A model generated the notes under the pieces. The model worked only from the letters and a program-made list of their open reading frames with translations. It ran no database searches and was not told where the DNA came from. This document shows, piece by piece, positions 1 through 9,734 of a stretch of DNA of 64,000 bases. Both the position numbers and the translations under genes were made by a program. The stretch is from Patella vulgata (taxonomy: Eukaryota > Mollusca > Gastropoda > Patellidae): the NCBI RefSeq assembly GCF_932274485.2, contig NC_065887.2, forward strand, positions 40,629,201 to 40,693,200. The letters run 5' to 3'. How positions within the stretch are numbered: the first letter of the stretch is position 1; each line of letters begins with the position of its first letter.

Positions 1-604
1 GTTCTCTATCCATCTCTTGAAAATGTGGGCGTATCCTGCTTGGCATCCGCTGGTAAACAGTTATATTGTCTTTATTTCCCATGTGTGATCAAAGGGGGGG
101 GGGGGGAACAGTATGATAGTATAGAGCAGATGACCTCGTTTGGCGGCGTTCCAACATACACCATGCGTGTCCTCGATTGGGCGTATTTCTTCAATTATTT
201 GCAACATCCTGTATGTCTGCATTTCTTCTGTAAAACGTTTAATACAGAAAATATATAAATTGAGGAATTATTTATATATTTTTCAAATCGTTTGATGTAC
301 TTGAGTTCAGACATAACTGTGTTTTTTTAGTTACATGCAATATTTATCAAGACCTCGATTAGAAGCATCCACTCAAAGTCCTCGATTTACACCATAAACA
401 TGTATGTGTGTGTGTAGGTGGCGGGAAGCTGGGGATGGATATATTTTGGCTCGTTACGATTTAGGTTAGTAAAATCGAAGAGCTAATGGTTGATTTGCTT
501 GAATATTAAATATTGTTCAACAATCATATATTACATCTTTATTAAACTTGACTACGACTGTACACCAAGGGTATTAACCCGCGTCAATATATTTTATATT
601 GTAG
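1..604. other. Noncoding left edge: element end, then probable intron
   Basis: Bases 18-34 (gaaaatgtgggcgtat) match the terminal phrase of the repeat element described at 46600-47145 and 50371-51505, so the window probably opens inside the 3' end of another copy. A G-run lies at 94-108. The rest is AT-rich without a recognisable gene. It ends in a pyrimidine-poor but usable acceptor (ttttatattgtag) immediately before the exon at 605. Confidence 0.5.
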
Positions 605-777
605 ACGACCCATCATCAGTGTATGCGGGTTTAGAGATGGAAACAAGAGCTGAAAACAGCGTAGAGTCAGTTTATCAGGGTTTAGATAATTCCTTGGCAT
701 GTCAGCCATCATCGAATAAACCTGACATTATCTATAACAATGTACCAACTTCCACTGTACAGGAAGCCTCAGATTAA
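605..777 (+). CDS. Probable terminal coding exon of a receptor cytoplasmic tail with tyrosine motifs
   Basis: Seen: an open frame follows an AG acceptor at 603-604 and ends at TAA 775-777. The frame is open back to 490, but that part is low-complexity and I read it as intron. If the acceptor is used, the exon starts with the second base of an Asp codon. The peptide is acidic and polar with no hydrophobic segment. It holds three tyrosine motifs: VYAGL (YxxL), VYQGL (YxxL) and IYNNV (YxNx, the Grb2 SH2-binding form). The YxxL motifs are about 17 residues apart, too far for a classical ITAM, so ITIM-like is the better description. Inference: this is the intracellular C-terminus of a membrane receptor. 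Such tails occur in invertebrate EGF-repeat scavenger receptors, but the rest of the gene lies outside the window to the left. It could also be a chance open frame. Confidence 0.5.
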
Positions 778-882
778 GTAACTTCCATCTTCATAATGAG
801 AATATGTATCGACCAACTTCCATTGTACAGGAAGCTCCTCGGATAAACTAACTTCCATCTTCACAATGTGAATATGTATCGA
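744..882. repeat. Tandem duplication (period about 68 bp) spanning a stop codon
   Basis: Two imperfect copies start at 744 and 812 with accaacttcc(a)ctgtacagg-like sequence and end in gaatatgtatcga. The first copy contains the last codons and the TAA of the exon at 605-777. The second lies just downstream and has diverged by a few substitutions and small indels. Confidence 0.85.
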
Positions 883-1421
883 GAGTATTTGTACAATTAG
901 AGATTGGTTGTAAATATAATATTTATTGACATTGTTACTAATATTGTAACCAGTGTCTTATTAGTTGAGCCACGTGTCTATTATTCAAGTGTCTTACTCG
1001 TTGAGTCACCGTGAGTATCGATGTAAACGCGCAAATATATACAAAATCCCAGTTGTGTTAACCAGTACATTCTAAAGGTAGCCTGGTATGGCGATTACGT
1101 TCTTCAGCAAGGGATCAAATGTTGTTCATAATTTAGAGGTGTTGCTCAACAAGTGACAATTCTGTGTTAACTGTAAGGACCAGTTTGAATATATATTCAG
1201 TCTAATGTCATGTATTTAGTATCTCTCCAAACGAGGAAATATATCTGTTACATATAGTTTAGTACTATTATTATTTAAAATACAAATGTGACGTCATCCT
1301 TTGATGTTGGAGTACTATTATTTCAAATAATCGTACGGGCAATGTGCCAAGCGTAACTTGGTAAAATATTGAACTCGAGTGACGTTTTTCATTGCAAAGC
1401 ACGTGCAAGTGTCTGTATTTT
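883..1421. other. Possible 3' untranslated and intergenic sequence
   Basis: AT-rich, no gene seen. It may be the 3' UTR of the exon at 605-777, although the first perfect AATAAA downstream is only at 1738-1743. Confidence 0.3.
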
Positions 1422-1549
1422 AAGTTGTTTAATGGTCTCGAGCTTAAGACATTGCGTAATACATTGTAAAAACATTCGGGCCTCACGGCCCTCATGTTGT
1501 TATAATATATTACTTAATGTCTCGCTCTCGACCATTAAACAATACTTAA
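1422..1549. repeat. Fold-back (hairpin) element with arms of about 60 bp
   Basis: The left arm (1422-1482) and right arm (1488-1549) are reverse complements over about 60 bp with scattered mismatches. Matching blocks include gtttaatggtc and gaccattaaac, and gacatt and aatgtc. The centre is gggcctcacggccc, so the loop is only a few bases. The fold-back explains why overlapping open frames on opposite strands here give similar peptides. No target duplication was identified. A MITE or snap-back repeat is the likely class. Confidence 0.75.
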
Positions 1550-2057
1550 TATACCCTATGTATATCAGTTACTTATATTTTGGTAATTTTACTATTTAAT
1601 ATAAACTAAGTTTATTTCCATATATCCATTTATGTTACTTATATTTTAGTACTTTTACTATTTAATAATACCCTAATTTTCCATATTATTATGGATTTTG
1701 TCGTATTTATGTTTTGTATTTTTATCAGTTCTAATGTAATAAAAGATGCGTATGTATATTTTATTTAGTCATGTGACCTTCACAAATTTGATTAAGTTGG
1801 TCATTTTGGTTTGTACCATTATTTTTTTTGTCAGTACAAACTTTTTATGTAATAACATATGCCTGATCCCGGTTATTCAAATCGGTAGTTTTCAGTTGAT
1901 CGGCTAAGACCCCCACCCCCCAAGACTGTATCTGGGAGAACAAATCGAATCTTCAATTGAATTTTAGATAAGGAGTGACTGTGGCATGCGTAACCTAATT
2001 ATGCCCCTATCACCTGTCTATTGTTTCCAATTTGAAATCATGTGAGGTAAACAAAAA
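1550..2057. other. AT-rich intergenic DNA with a short tandem repeat and candidate poly(A) signal
   Basis: Two diverged copies of a roughly 65-bp phrase (gttacttatatttt, then acttttactatttaat) lie at about 1565-1670. AATAAA is at 1738-1743. No gene was seen. Confidence 0.4.
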
Positions 2058-2735
2058 GGGGCCTAGTAGTCTAGACTGTCGCGCTTCGGGTTCTAGCTAG
2101 CCAGTCACACCTCTGGCTTGCGAACGAGCTTTCGATCTCTTGTGTAAGCTTATGTGGCTTGGAGACAATTAGGGCGCCTACTCAACTTCGTTGGAAATGA
2201 CATGGGGTTTAACGTCCTACTGGGATTGAAAATGAAATAAAATGGGGTTTAACGTCCTACTGGGATAATAAAGAGGGGTGTACGCCATACAGTGTGCTAT
2301 GAAGGAAATCATGCCCGGGCAGCTATTATTATATCGAGTTCCAACTGCCAAGGGATCTTTTACGCGCATTCCAATGTATACACGGGGCCTCGGTTTTTCG
2401 TCCCATCCGAAAGACTAGACAGCTGTGGTTTCCCCTTGTCAGTGGTGCAGGACGTAGGGCCTGACAAGGGGAAACCACATCGGAAAATCCCGATGAACTT
2501 TCTCGGCCAATGCAAGAATCGAACACGCGACCTCCGGGCTAGCAAGCCAGGGTCTTATCCACTTAGTCACCGTGGCTCCCCAGCCTCGCTGGTTTACTCC
2601 GGGTACCCCGGTTTCCGGGCACAGGAAAGTCTCCTGCGTGTGCATTAAGTTAATAAAAAGACAGCTTTTCTGCAATATCACCCTCAGCCTCAGTGGAAGC
2701 GGACGTTCAACACCACGAACAACAACAGTAAAGGA
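2058..2735 (+). mobile_element. SINE-C copy split by a SINE-A insertion
   Basis: The 5' part (2058-2184) has the tRNA-like head with cctagtagtctag and the phrase cacctctggc. The 3' part (2581-2735) has the conserved core (tttactccgggtaccccgg), the tail block tggaagcggacgtt and AAC repeats. The break falls in the phrase that reads caacctcgtgg in other copies. It is repeated on both sides as caacttcgttgg and cagcctcgctgg, which are the two decayed copies of the target duplication. Confidence 0.8.
2185..2580 (-). mobile_element. SINE-A inserted in SINE-C
   Basis: Head to tail on the minus strand. The tRNA-like head is at 2500-2578 (B box region in gaatcgaacac on the plus strand), the body has the usual landmarks, and the tail is catggggtttaacgtcctac. 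The tail phrase is duplicated (about 2201-2222 and 2241-2262). A perfect 18-bp inverted repeat, 2425-2442 with 2461-2478, lies in the body. Other copies keep only about 9-10 bp of it. Confidence 0.85.
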
Positions 2736-2940
2736 ATAATTACCGACACAAAAAATATAACTGCAAAATCGTTTTCAGTGACCCAAGTTTCAGTTATGGC
2801 GAAAATGTAGATGTTTTTTTTATCGTTAAGAAACTCACTAATCTTTTACGTCGCATTCAAAAGACCGAACGGATTAGAAGTCTTACTATCTGTAGGGATG
2901 GCGGGAAGAGGGATTCCTAACAAACATTTCAACTTAAAAT

Positions 2941-3155
2941 GCTAGGTTCCCACTATCACTATTCGTGCTACGATTGATATCGTGGTTTTAACTGTTGAGT
3001 AATCGTGGTGATCCTATCAGGTCGCATCATATATTGAGGTCAGTCGTAGCAATCGTGTTGATCGTATCGAAGCGTATCTGAACGTATCTTGACGTACCAG
3101 ATCGGGACAATCCTATCATCGTGCATCGCACGACAATTGGAACCTCAGATTAGTT
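2941..3155. mobile_element. Candidate small MITE
   Basis: The segment starts aggttccCACTATC and ends GACAATTggaacct, a short inverted terminal match. The interior is rich in gatcgta/cgtatc words on both strands. The terminal match is only about 8 bp plus scattered bases, and no target duplication was found. Confidence 0.4.
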
Positions 3156-3374
3156 GTTAAAACAATTGGTCTTTGATCAGTTGTAATTGATCACACGTTT
3201 ATCTACAATAACTTAACGTTCAAACAACATCTACGTAAGTCAAACACAAACAAGTGATGGGGTAAATATAATTTATTAAACAATTACCGTATACCTAACC
3301 ATGTAATCATATAACAAGCCCGTAACAAATGCCCATTGATCTCTCTCTGCATTGGCCAAGACTGAAGAATATAA
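3156..3374. other. AT-rich spacer
   Basis: No feature recognised. Confidence 0.4.
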
Positions 3375-3492
3375 GATTTACATACTACCTTAATCAAGTG
3401 TGGATGATTTACACGGTACCATCATCAGGAGTGAATGATTTACATACTACCTTAATCAAGTGTGGATGATTTTAGACGGTACCATCATTAGA
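3375..3492. repeat. 62-bp tandem duplication spanning the GPCR pseudogene stop codon
   Basis: Copies begin at 3375 and 3437 with gatttacatactaccttaa and end with cggtaccatcat. The right-hand copy contains the last codons and TAA (3472-3474) of the GPCR frame on the minus strand. Confidence 0.85.
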
Positions 3493-4572
3493 GTTGGACG
3501 TATCTGATTTTCTAATCGCAATGGTCCGGTGACGACAGAACATTTCCGAGAGAACGATTGAAAACTTTTTGTTTTGTGCTACATAGACGAAAAAATTAGC
3601 CGAACTGTTGATGACGTCACCAACTATTCCAAGGGAGGTAAATGCCCTGGATATCTGTACTGATCATCTACACGATGAATATACTTACGATAGTCATTAA
3701 CATTTTAGTCAAAGACCTAAGCTCAGTTTCATTCTCAGGGTTAGTGGCGCTAGATGCGACGTCATTAGGCAATTCGTCCTTCGTCGCATCTGGAGGATGA
3801 TAGCCACGTACAGAATTAAAACCAATAATATGCGCAATAGGCGAAATATAACGGGACGCGCCACGAAGTTGTATGCATCAAAGAATTGCTGATTGTTCAA
3901 GTAGATCGGCTTGAATGTGAACTTTGGCATTGTCCTGTTGTACTGGTCATCATAGTACCATATACGTGTATTTGACATCAGAGTAAAGCCAACTGCCTAA
4001 TATCCAACTACTGCCAGTGTCACCAGAGTCAGGACCAGACAAATTCTTTTATGTGTCACCCACAGTTTGACTTTTATTGGAAACAGTACGGCGATAAATC
4101 GTTCACAACAAATGACTAAAGATAACAGGCATGGGAGTCGACCAAATATAAACTCGAGAATCAGCGGATGGGCGAGCATAATGAGGTCGATGATTTTAGC
4201 AGTGACGGCATCAAATTTAGTCACCAGACACGGTATCTTTCTCAAGAACATAGTGATGAGAAACAAAGCATCAATAAGGGCAAGATAAGCTAAGATAATG
4301 TTAGTGGTGTAACGTCTCATCCTTCTACCAGATAAAATAATCAAGCTTAATATATTACCAATCAATACAATAGGTGGAATAATATAACAATCTATTACAG
4401 ATTTCATTAAATCGGCTACTTCTTTCGTTATTATCTTCCATCCATTGTTCTCATATGCCGAATGTTCTGTGGAATTCATAGTAGCGTTTTGGTATAGAAT
4501 TGTATTGTTCCAAGCCATGGGTTGGGTATGGATTAGAGTCGTAGAGGATACAGTATTCGTACTCAACGCCAT
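3472..4572 (-). pseudogene. Class A (rhodopsin-like) GPCR pseudogene
   Basis: Reading from the Met codon at 4572 (the frame is open to 4683), the extracellular N-terminus has three N-glycosylation sequons (NNT, NAT, NST). TM1 contains GN (N1.50), TM2 LALID (D2.50) and TM3 ends in ERFIAVLFP, the DRY-box position. TM4 follows, then an extracellular loop and TM5 ending near YVAIILQM. Intracellular loop 3 and TM6 (LRSLTKMLMTIVSIFIV) continue in another frame. TM7 (INSSANFFVYV, an NPxxY variant) and a short tail return to the first frame and stop at 3472-3474. Breaks seen: in-frame TAG at 3997-3999 (end of TM4) and 3668-3670 (TM6), and frame changes near 3750-3800 and near 3630. About 367 codons in one exon is normal for the class. 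A GTAAGT at 3681-3686 could be a donor, but protein similarity continues through it. Peptide-receptor-like by general look; the ligand is unknown. Confidence 0.8.
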
Positions 4573-4777
4573 GTTTTCGGTGTAGCTTGTTCTCTTGTAG
4601 GTAATATTTGCTTTAAATAAATATAGAAAAACGAAATACGACGAACTGACAAATAATAAATGAAATAATAATATTGATATCAATTGAAATTAAAATTTTT
4701 ATTAACTATGTTTCTTGAAATATCAATCACAAAAACAATGGCGGGAGTGGGCTAACTCTACACTAATACGACTTCTG

Positions 4778-4855
4778 ATAAACTCAGATTAATATACCAA
4801 TATTCAGTTTACTGTCATAAACTCAGATTAACATACCTATATCCAGTCTACTGTC
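4778..4855. repeat. 39-bp tandem duplication covering a splice donor
   Basis: Copies at 4778-4816 and 4817-4855 both begin ataaactcagatta and end tactgtc, with four or five differences. The right copy carries the GTATGT donor of the exon at 4837-5011. In the left copy the equivalent site has changed to GTATAT with a non-consensus exon end. Confidence 0.8.
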
Positions 4856-5011
4856 ATAAAGTATGCAATCACTCCTATTTGAATATAGTGCTGGCATTTG
4901 ATCAAATATGCTAGGTATTTTAGGTCCCGGAAGGTATTCAATCCCTGTACAGCCTCGAAGAAACACTGAACCAGCAAATAAAGTCAAAACATGAAGTTTG
5001 AGCAGAGGCAT
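4837..5011 (-). CDS. Candidate first exon encoding a signal peptide
   Basis: Seen: ATG at 5009-5011, a hydrophobic N-terminus (LLKLHVLTLFAGSVFL) typical of a signal peptide, then a short polar stretch with one N-glycosylation sequon (NRS) and two cysteines. The frame runs into AG|GTATGT (exon end 4837, intron GT at 4836-4835), a good donor, giving 58 codons plus one base. No stop is needed before the donor. Neighbours: it lies about 440 bp upstream of the GPCR pseudogene on the same strand. It could be a 5' exon of that gene or of a different secreted protein. No following exon was recognised. The family is unknown, and a chance open frame is possible. Confidence 0.35.
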
Positions 5012-5121
5012 AAAATTGGTGAAACCACTCCCAAATTACTATAGCTGGTATAATTCAATAGGGAACCCAACAGCTTAGCTCTCTTTTGGTCATGTCCAAG
5101 TCGTCCAAACATTGAAGACAG

Positions 5122-5540
5122 TCAATGTCTGGTGTAGTCTCCACCAACCTGGATCACCTATTGAACTCTCCTCCTCATTGCCCCAATGAGACGCTGGGTC
5201 TGAGCTTGCGTTAGTTCATCCCATTTATTACTGGTGTCTGACGAGTCCTTCAGTGGATGTTAAAAGGCAAATAATGTCCAATATATCTTCAGTTGGATTC
5301 CGGTCGGTTAAGGTAGTGTAGCACCCCCCCCCTCACGCGCACGGCGTAGTCTAACGTAATCGTCCATGAATTTGTAAGAAGAGTATGATTGGTATCGTTG
5401 GCCATTTGGATTACCTCTAAATGTTTCCAGTGTAAGCTTACAGTCATATGAAATGCAACCCCAATGAATGAAGCCATCACCAGGATATTCCTCTGTGCGT
5501 ATACAATGGTCCTACGTCTCCATACTCGTGATCAAGAAAC
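5122..5540 (-). pseudogene. Decayed Tc1-like transposase fragment
   Basis: Minus-strand translation in several frames gives the order typical of the C-terminal half of a Tc1/mariner transposase. First comes WGCISYD, then GNPNGQRY, then FMDDYVRLRRAR (equivalent of the catalytic DDNARPHRA block), then a worn TDRNPTEDILD (SPDLNPIENLWD block), and WDELTQAQTQRLIGAMRRRV ending at a stop at 5122-5124. Several frame changes and at least two internal stops are present. Terminal inverted repeats were not found. It is unrelated at the base level to the Tc1 element at 34287-35802. Confidence 0.7.
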
Positions 5541-6023
5541 GTCATGAACAATACAAGTGTACTAGAACGTCACGAGTATTTATATGTTGTTTTCGCAATG
5601 AAAGACAAATGGCCGAAAGATGGCGTTATGATTTTAAAATATTCTGCTCCAGGTCATTTTCCCTACAGCGGAAGTAGATATACCTTTTAATTACCTGGTA
5701 CATGATAGTAGAATTTTATGATACGAGGCATGCTATCGCAGCGGCGGGTTACTGAAAGGAAAGGAAATAAACGTCCTACTATTCTGCTGCGACTGAGCTT
5801 ATAAACAAGGAAACAATATTTATGCTAACCTTTAATAGGGTTTCCGCACTTTCTGTCAACAGGTTTTTTGTTAAAACGATAGTTTGGTCCACGTTGTTTT
5901 ATTCTTGTGTTGCTAATTAAAATAATTACACGCAGTATTAGGAAACTAAACGTATCAATCGCGAAATTAGAAAACTTATTATGTTGGCGGCCTTGTTAAG
6001 ACTTTTGATCAATCAGTGTTGGT
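5541..6023. other. Intergenic spacer
   Basis: No gene or known repeat recognised, apart from a possible weak SINE-A tail-like phrase (gaaataaacgtcctac) near 5765-5780. Confidence 0.3.
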
Positions 6024-6034
6024 TTTAGAGTAGC

Positions 6035-6184
6035 GAGAGAGAGAGAGAGAAATGGGGTTTAACGTCCACTCGACACAAACTAGGTCATTTCGGGGATTCG
6101 AAACCATGCCAGTAGACTCAATGACAGGCTTTATGAAACAGCGCGCACGTGCTAACCATTCAGCCATCCACCCCCCCCCCCGGA
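6035..6184 (-). mobile_element. SINE-B with a large internal deletion
   Basis: The GA-repeat tail, ggtttaacgtccactcgac and the tRNA-like head (gattcgaaaccat, then cagccatcca) are present. The central core is missing: about 110-150 bp removed at the junction tcatttcgggg|attcg. The insertion is flanked by TTTAGAGTAGC at 6024-6034 and 6185-6195 (11-bp target duplication). Confidence 0.9.
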
Positions 6185-6195
6185 TTTAGAGTAGC

Positions 6196-6670
6196 CGTCA
6201 ACACATTGATTACAACTGCAATTAAAGTGGAAGTCCAAATATACTAAATATTTCGTCACAGACGTATGAGTCAATGGCAGCGAGAAATCTTAGATTTTTA
6301 ACCGTTATAAAAACGTCTATATATCGGTCTGAAAATAGTAGGAACCGCTCACATATTAGTTGTAGTTTGATATTTTTATTTTCAGGTAGTTCTTGATATT
6401 TACTTGTTATTGGTTTGTGGTCATGTTTGACCAAATTCTTCATGGATGACAAGAACTTATCAACTTACATTATCTGGTTGTGTTCGGATCCGATGGTAGT
6501 AAGAACATCATTCTTGGTGTTTAGATTAGCTGGGCATGTTTTTGTTGAACACTTCCAGTAGATGGCATTTAGCATGCTTGACTTTATTTGGTATTTGTAG
6601 CCAATGTGTAGTAAATTTCGGTCGCCTTTGAAATAAATATAATTTTGACACAGACTATTTATATTAATAT
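6196..6670. other. Intergenic spacer
   Basis: No supported gene. Open frames here lack recognisable domains. A G-run sits at 6670-6683. Confidence 0.3.
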
Positions 6671-6842
6671 GGGGGGGGGGGGGAGAGAGAGAGAGAGAGA
6701 AATGGGGTTTAACGTCCACTCGACACAAACTAGGTCATTTCTGGACTAACATGTGGTTTAAGTTTGGACAGGCGACCCTACTCCTTGTCACGTACAATCG
6801 GGGATTCGAAACCACGCCAGTTGACTCAATGACAGGCCTTGT
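6671..6842 (-). mobile_element. SINE-B, internally deleted and head-truncated
   Basis: GA-repeat tail, gtccactcgacacaaact block, then a jump from tgtggttta to gtttggacaggcg (core missing), then B box region gattcgaaacc and gactcaatgacagg. The 5' end of the head is lost. The deletion breakpoints differ from those in the copy at 6035. Confidence 0.85.
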
Positions 6843-8917
6843 CAATAAATTACAGATTATGAAATGATTAGTTAATAAATGTTCATTACCGGTGTACAAA
6901 AAATAATGGTAAGATTAAAATAAAGAAAACGCACGTATAGCTTCAACTTGGTCACCGCACGATGCTTTAGTTCTAAAAACAGCAGCAAGCGTCTTATTTG
7001 ACGACTACGGGTTATAAATCTATGGCAACACGGTAATGTCACGAAAACGTAAACAGCACACCAATCAACAATGTTTATTGAGACTATTATAGCCAGTGAC
7101 TAGTTTAAATATTTAGATAGTCTTTATCTGGACACAGCTCACCAAATATTTCTACGCCGTCACCCACGAATGTAGGGAGAAAGTTATTTTTAGTCTTCCT
7201 CTTACTTTCCCTGTTCCCCCTTTTGCATGGCGATTTTTGTTGACTTTTTTGTGTAGAATCGAAGAAAAGGGTTTGAAAATACATTTTCTGACAGGTTTTG
7301 GTGAATATTCATGATTTTGAGGTGGAAGGATACAAGAATTGAGAGGTTGGTTAGGTTGAAATGTAGGGCCGAAAATTGCATGTTTACTAAGTCTTGTCTC
7401 TACTTCCAGCTTGTGTATCTCAAGTTTTCTATGGTGAACCTCATACATGCTTTTGGGCAAAAGGTTGCTATATTTTGCCCCATCTGTGGTAGAAAGGGTT
7501 CTACCCAACGAAAATTTGGGGAAAAGTTAGACGAGAATTAACATTAAAGTCAATAGGGAAATCATTAGTGATCTGCGGCCTGTCTGTAGGTGACAAGGCT
7601 TTGACTGATATGCCTTAGTTTTGAAAATATGAAGATTAAATTCTCAGAAAAACTAAAAAAAAGCTAAATTTAAGAAAAAAAAAAATCAAAGTTTGGAGAA
7701 AAATTGTGATTTTACTGCAAATTTATCAATTTTCAGTTTTTATTTATTTTCTAACAGTAAGAAAAATGTTTTAATGCTAAATTTTGGCGTATTCAGCCTC
7801 AGAAAGCACAGATAAAGTGAACAGTATTGTAATTTCACCAAATTTTGTCTAAAAATCAGGAATATTCACAGAAAATCATTAGATTCGCCCCATTTCGATG
7901 TAGAAATTAATCCTTTCATGACTACTCAAAATGTCTAAAAAAAATGCCCTTATTTTTATTGCTAATATAACTTAGATGGGATCTACAAGTTTTTCAGGTT
8001 TAGAAATAGCCTAAACTTTCCTACAGAAAATTGAAAATTGGTAACATTGAGTTAATAATATACAGCAGATGGGTTTGTACAAAATGTTCAGAACAGGGGT
8101 TGGCTCAATTTTGCCACTATTTTACCCAGAACAAGCATTTTTTTCTTCTTTGAAACATTAAATTCTTGCATTTCCTTCATGTAGAAAGCAACATTTCATT
8201 TCTTCTAGTCATTTTTCACTTCGCCATTCCGTTAAGAGAGGCTATAAATGCCCCACCCCACCATTTTTTTTATTAATGTGTTTTGAGAGATTTAATTGCA
8301 CCTGTGTTGACAATTAAATGATAGTAATTCGAATTTGTGGTTGAATTACAGCTAGGAATGTTATTTTTCACCAATAAATAGTTATTTTGCACATTTCAAA
8401 GATTTCTAACCCTTTTTGTTTAAAGTCAAACTTAGAACCCTGAGACATATCAGGTGTAGATGTGTAAATGTCAGCTTAATGTTCAATATTTTCTTAGCAA
8501 AATCTAGGATTTGTGGTGTTTGTTGCATTTATGTTACTTATAGAACAATAAAATGTTAATTTTGCTCCTTTTCAGACCTCCTTTATGTTGTAAACTACTT
8601 TTCCGACTTTATTTTTTCAGGAAGTTGATGTAAAGGTCCAGGCATGTTGCTTTAGCACAAGAATTGTAATAAAGATTTGCATGGTACCCTGAGCTGTGAG
8701 ATGTTGAAAACATTGAAATATTCCCAAATTTGTGAAATTAGTCTTCTTCGATTCTAGACCAGAGGGTCAACAAAATTAGAATGCAAAAATGGAGAAAATG
8801 GAGAAAGAGCGAATTGCTACAAATAGGGACAGTACCTTCTATTACGTGTCTGAGACTATTATTACTAAATAATAAAAATGGAGTTATTTCCCTTGCAGTA
8901 TCGAAATGATTTCTCTC
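6843..8917. other. 2-kb gene-free AT-rich stretch
   Basis: Homopolymer-rich sequence. The longest open frame (7152-7508, minus, 118 codons) has no recognisable domain and overlaps an unrelated open frame on the other strand. No inverted termini or tandem structure were seen. Confidence 0.4.
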
Positions 8918-9208
8918 TGGGAAAGTTTATCGGGATTTTCTGGCGTGGTTCCCCCTTGTGCCTGGTGCCTGACAAGGACAGCTGTCTAGTCGTTCGGATG
9001 GGACGAAAAACCGAGGTCCCATGTACACATTGGCGTGCACGTAAAAGAAGCCTTGGCAGTTGAAATTCTATATAAGAGTAGGCCGTAGCGCCGCTGTCCA
9101 GGCAAAATTTCTCTCATAGCACCACACTGTACGGCGTATGCGGGTCTTCATTAGCCCAATCGGAGCAGAACAGTAGGACGTTAAACCCCATTTCATTTCA
9201 TTTCATTT
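8918..9208 (+). mobile_element. SINE-A, 5'-truncated
   Basis: It starts inside the body (gggaaagtttatcggg). It carries the landmark phrases ggacgaaaaaccgaggtccc, taggccgtagcgccgctgtc and aggacgttaaaccccattt, and ends in four TTTCA repeats. The tRNA-like head is absent. Confidence 0.9.
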
Positions 9209-9734
9209 TGCACTATGTTGCTTACTCAATGACCCACCTTTAACATGAAATGCTTTTCATCATTTAAATCAGACTGCAGATAAGACAAGGGTGAACTGAA
9301 GTATCACGTAAATGCCTCGGGAGTGTTATATCATCGTGTTACTTCCCTCATGCTCTGTCTGAAGAGACTGGAAAAGAGTTGATAAAAACTCCACGTATGT
9401 GATATTAATTTGCTGATACATGGCCCTCAAGCGGGCAACACTTTATAAATGCATTATTAGAATTGACGGAAATAATGAAACGTCCTCAGTGTAATGGCGA
9501 AACGGTCCTTTTTATAAGAAATTAATCATCTTTAAATGAACTTGATTAAAATACGAAGCCTCTTAGTATTTCTTCAACCACGTGGACCAAAGCAATATAT
9601 TAAAAAATTTATGAGTCGGAAATATCCGTAGTTATTTTCGTATTGATGCCTGGTGTCCCACGGGAATGTATAAATCATACAATGTAAAGTGCACACAATA
9701 CCAGCTCATCCAGAATCATGAAGGCAACCACACG
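9209..9734. other. Intergenic spacer
   Basis: Nothing recognised. Confidence 0.3.

Noticed and set aside
7152-7508. 118-codon minus-strand open frame
   Set aside because: No domain, no splice context, and an equally plausible open frame lies antisense to it.
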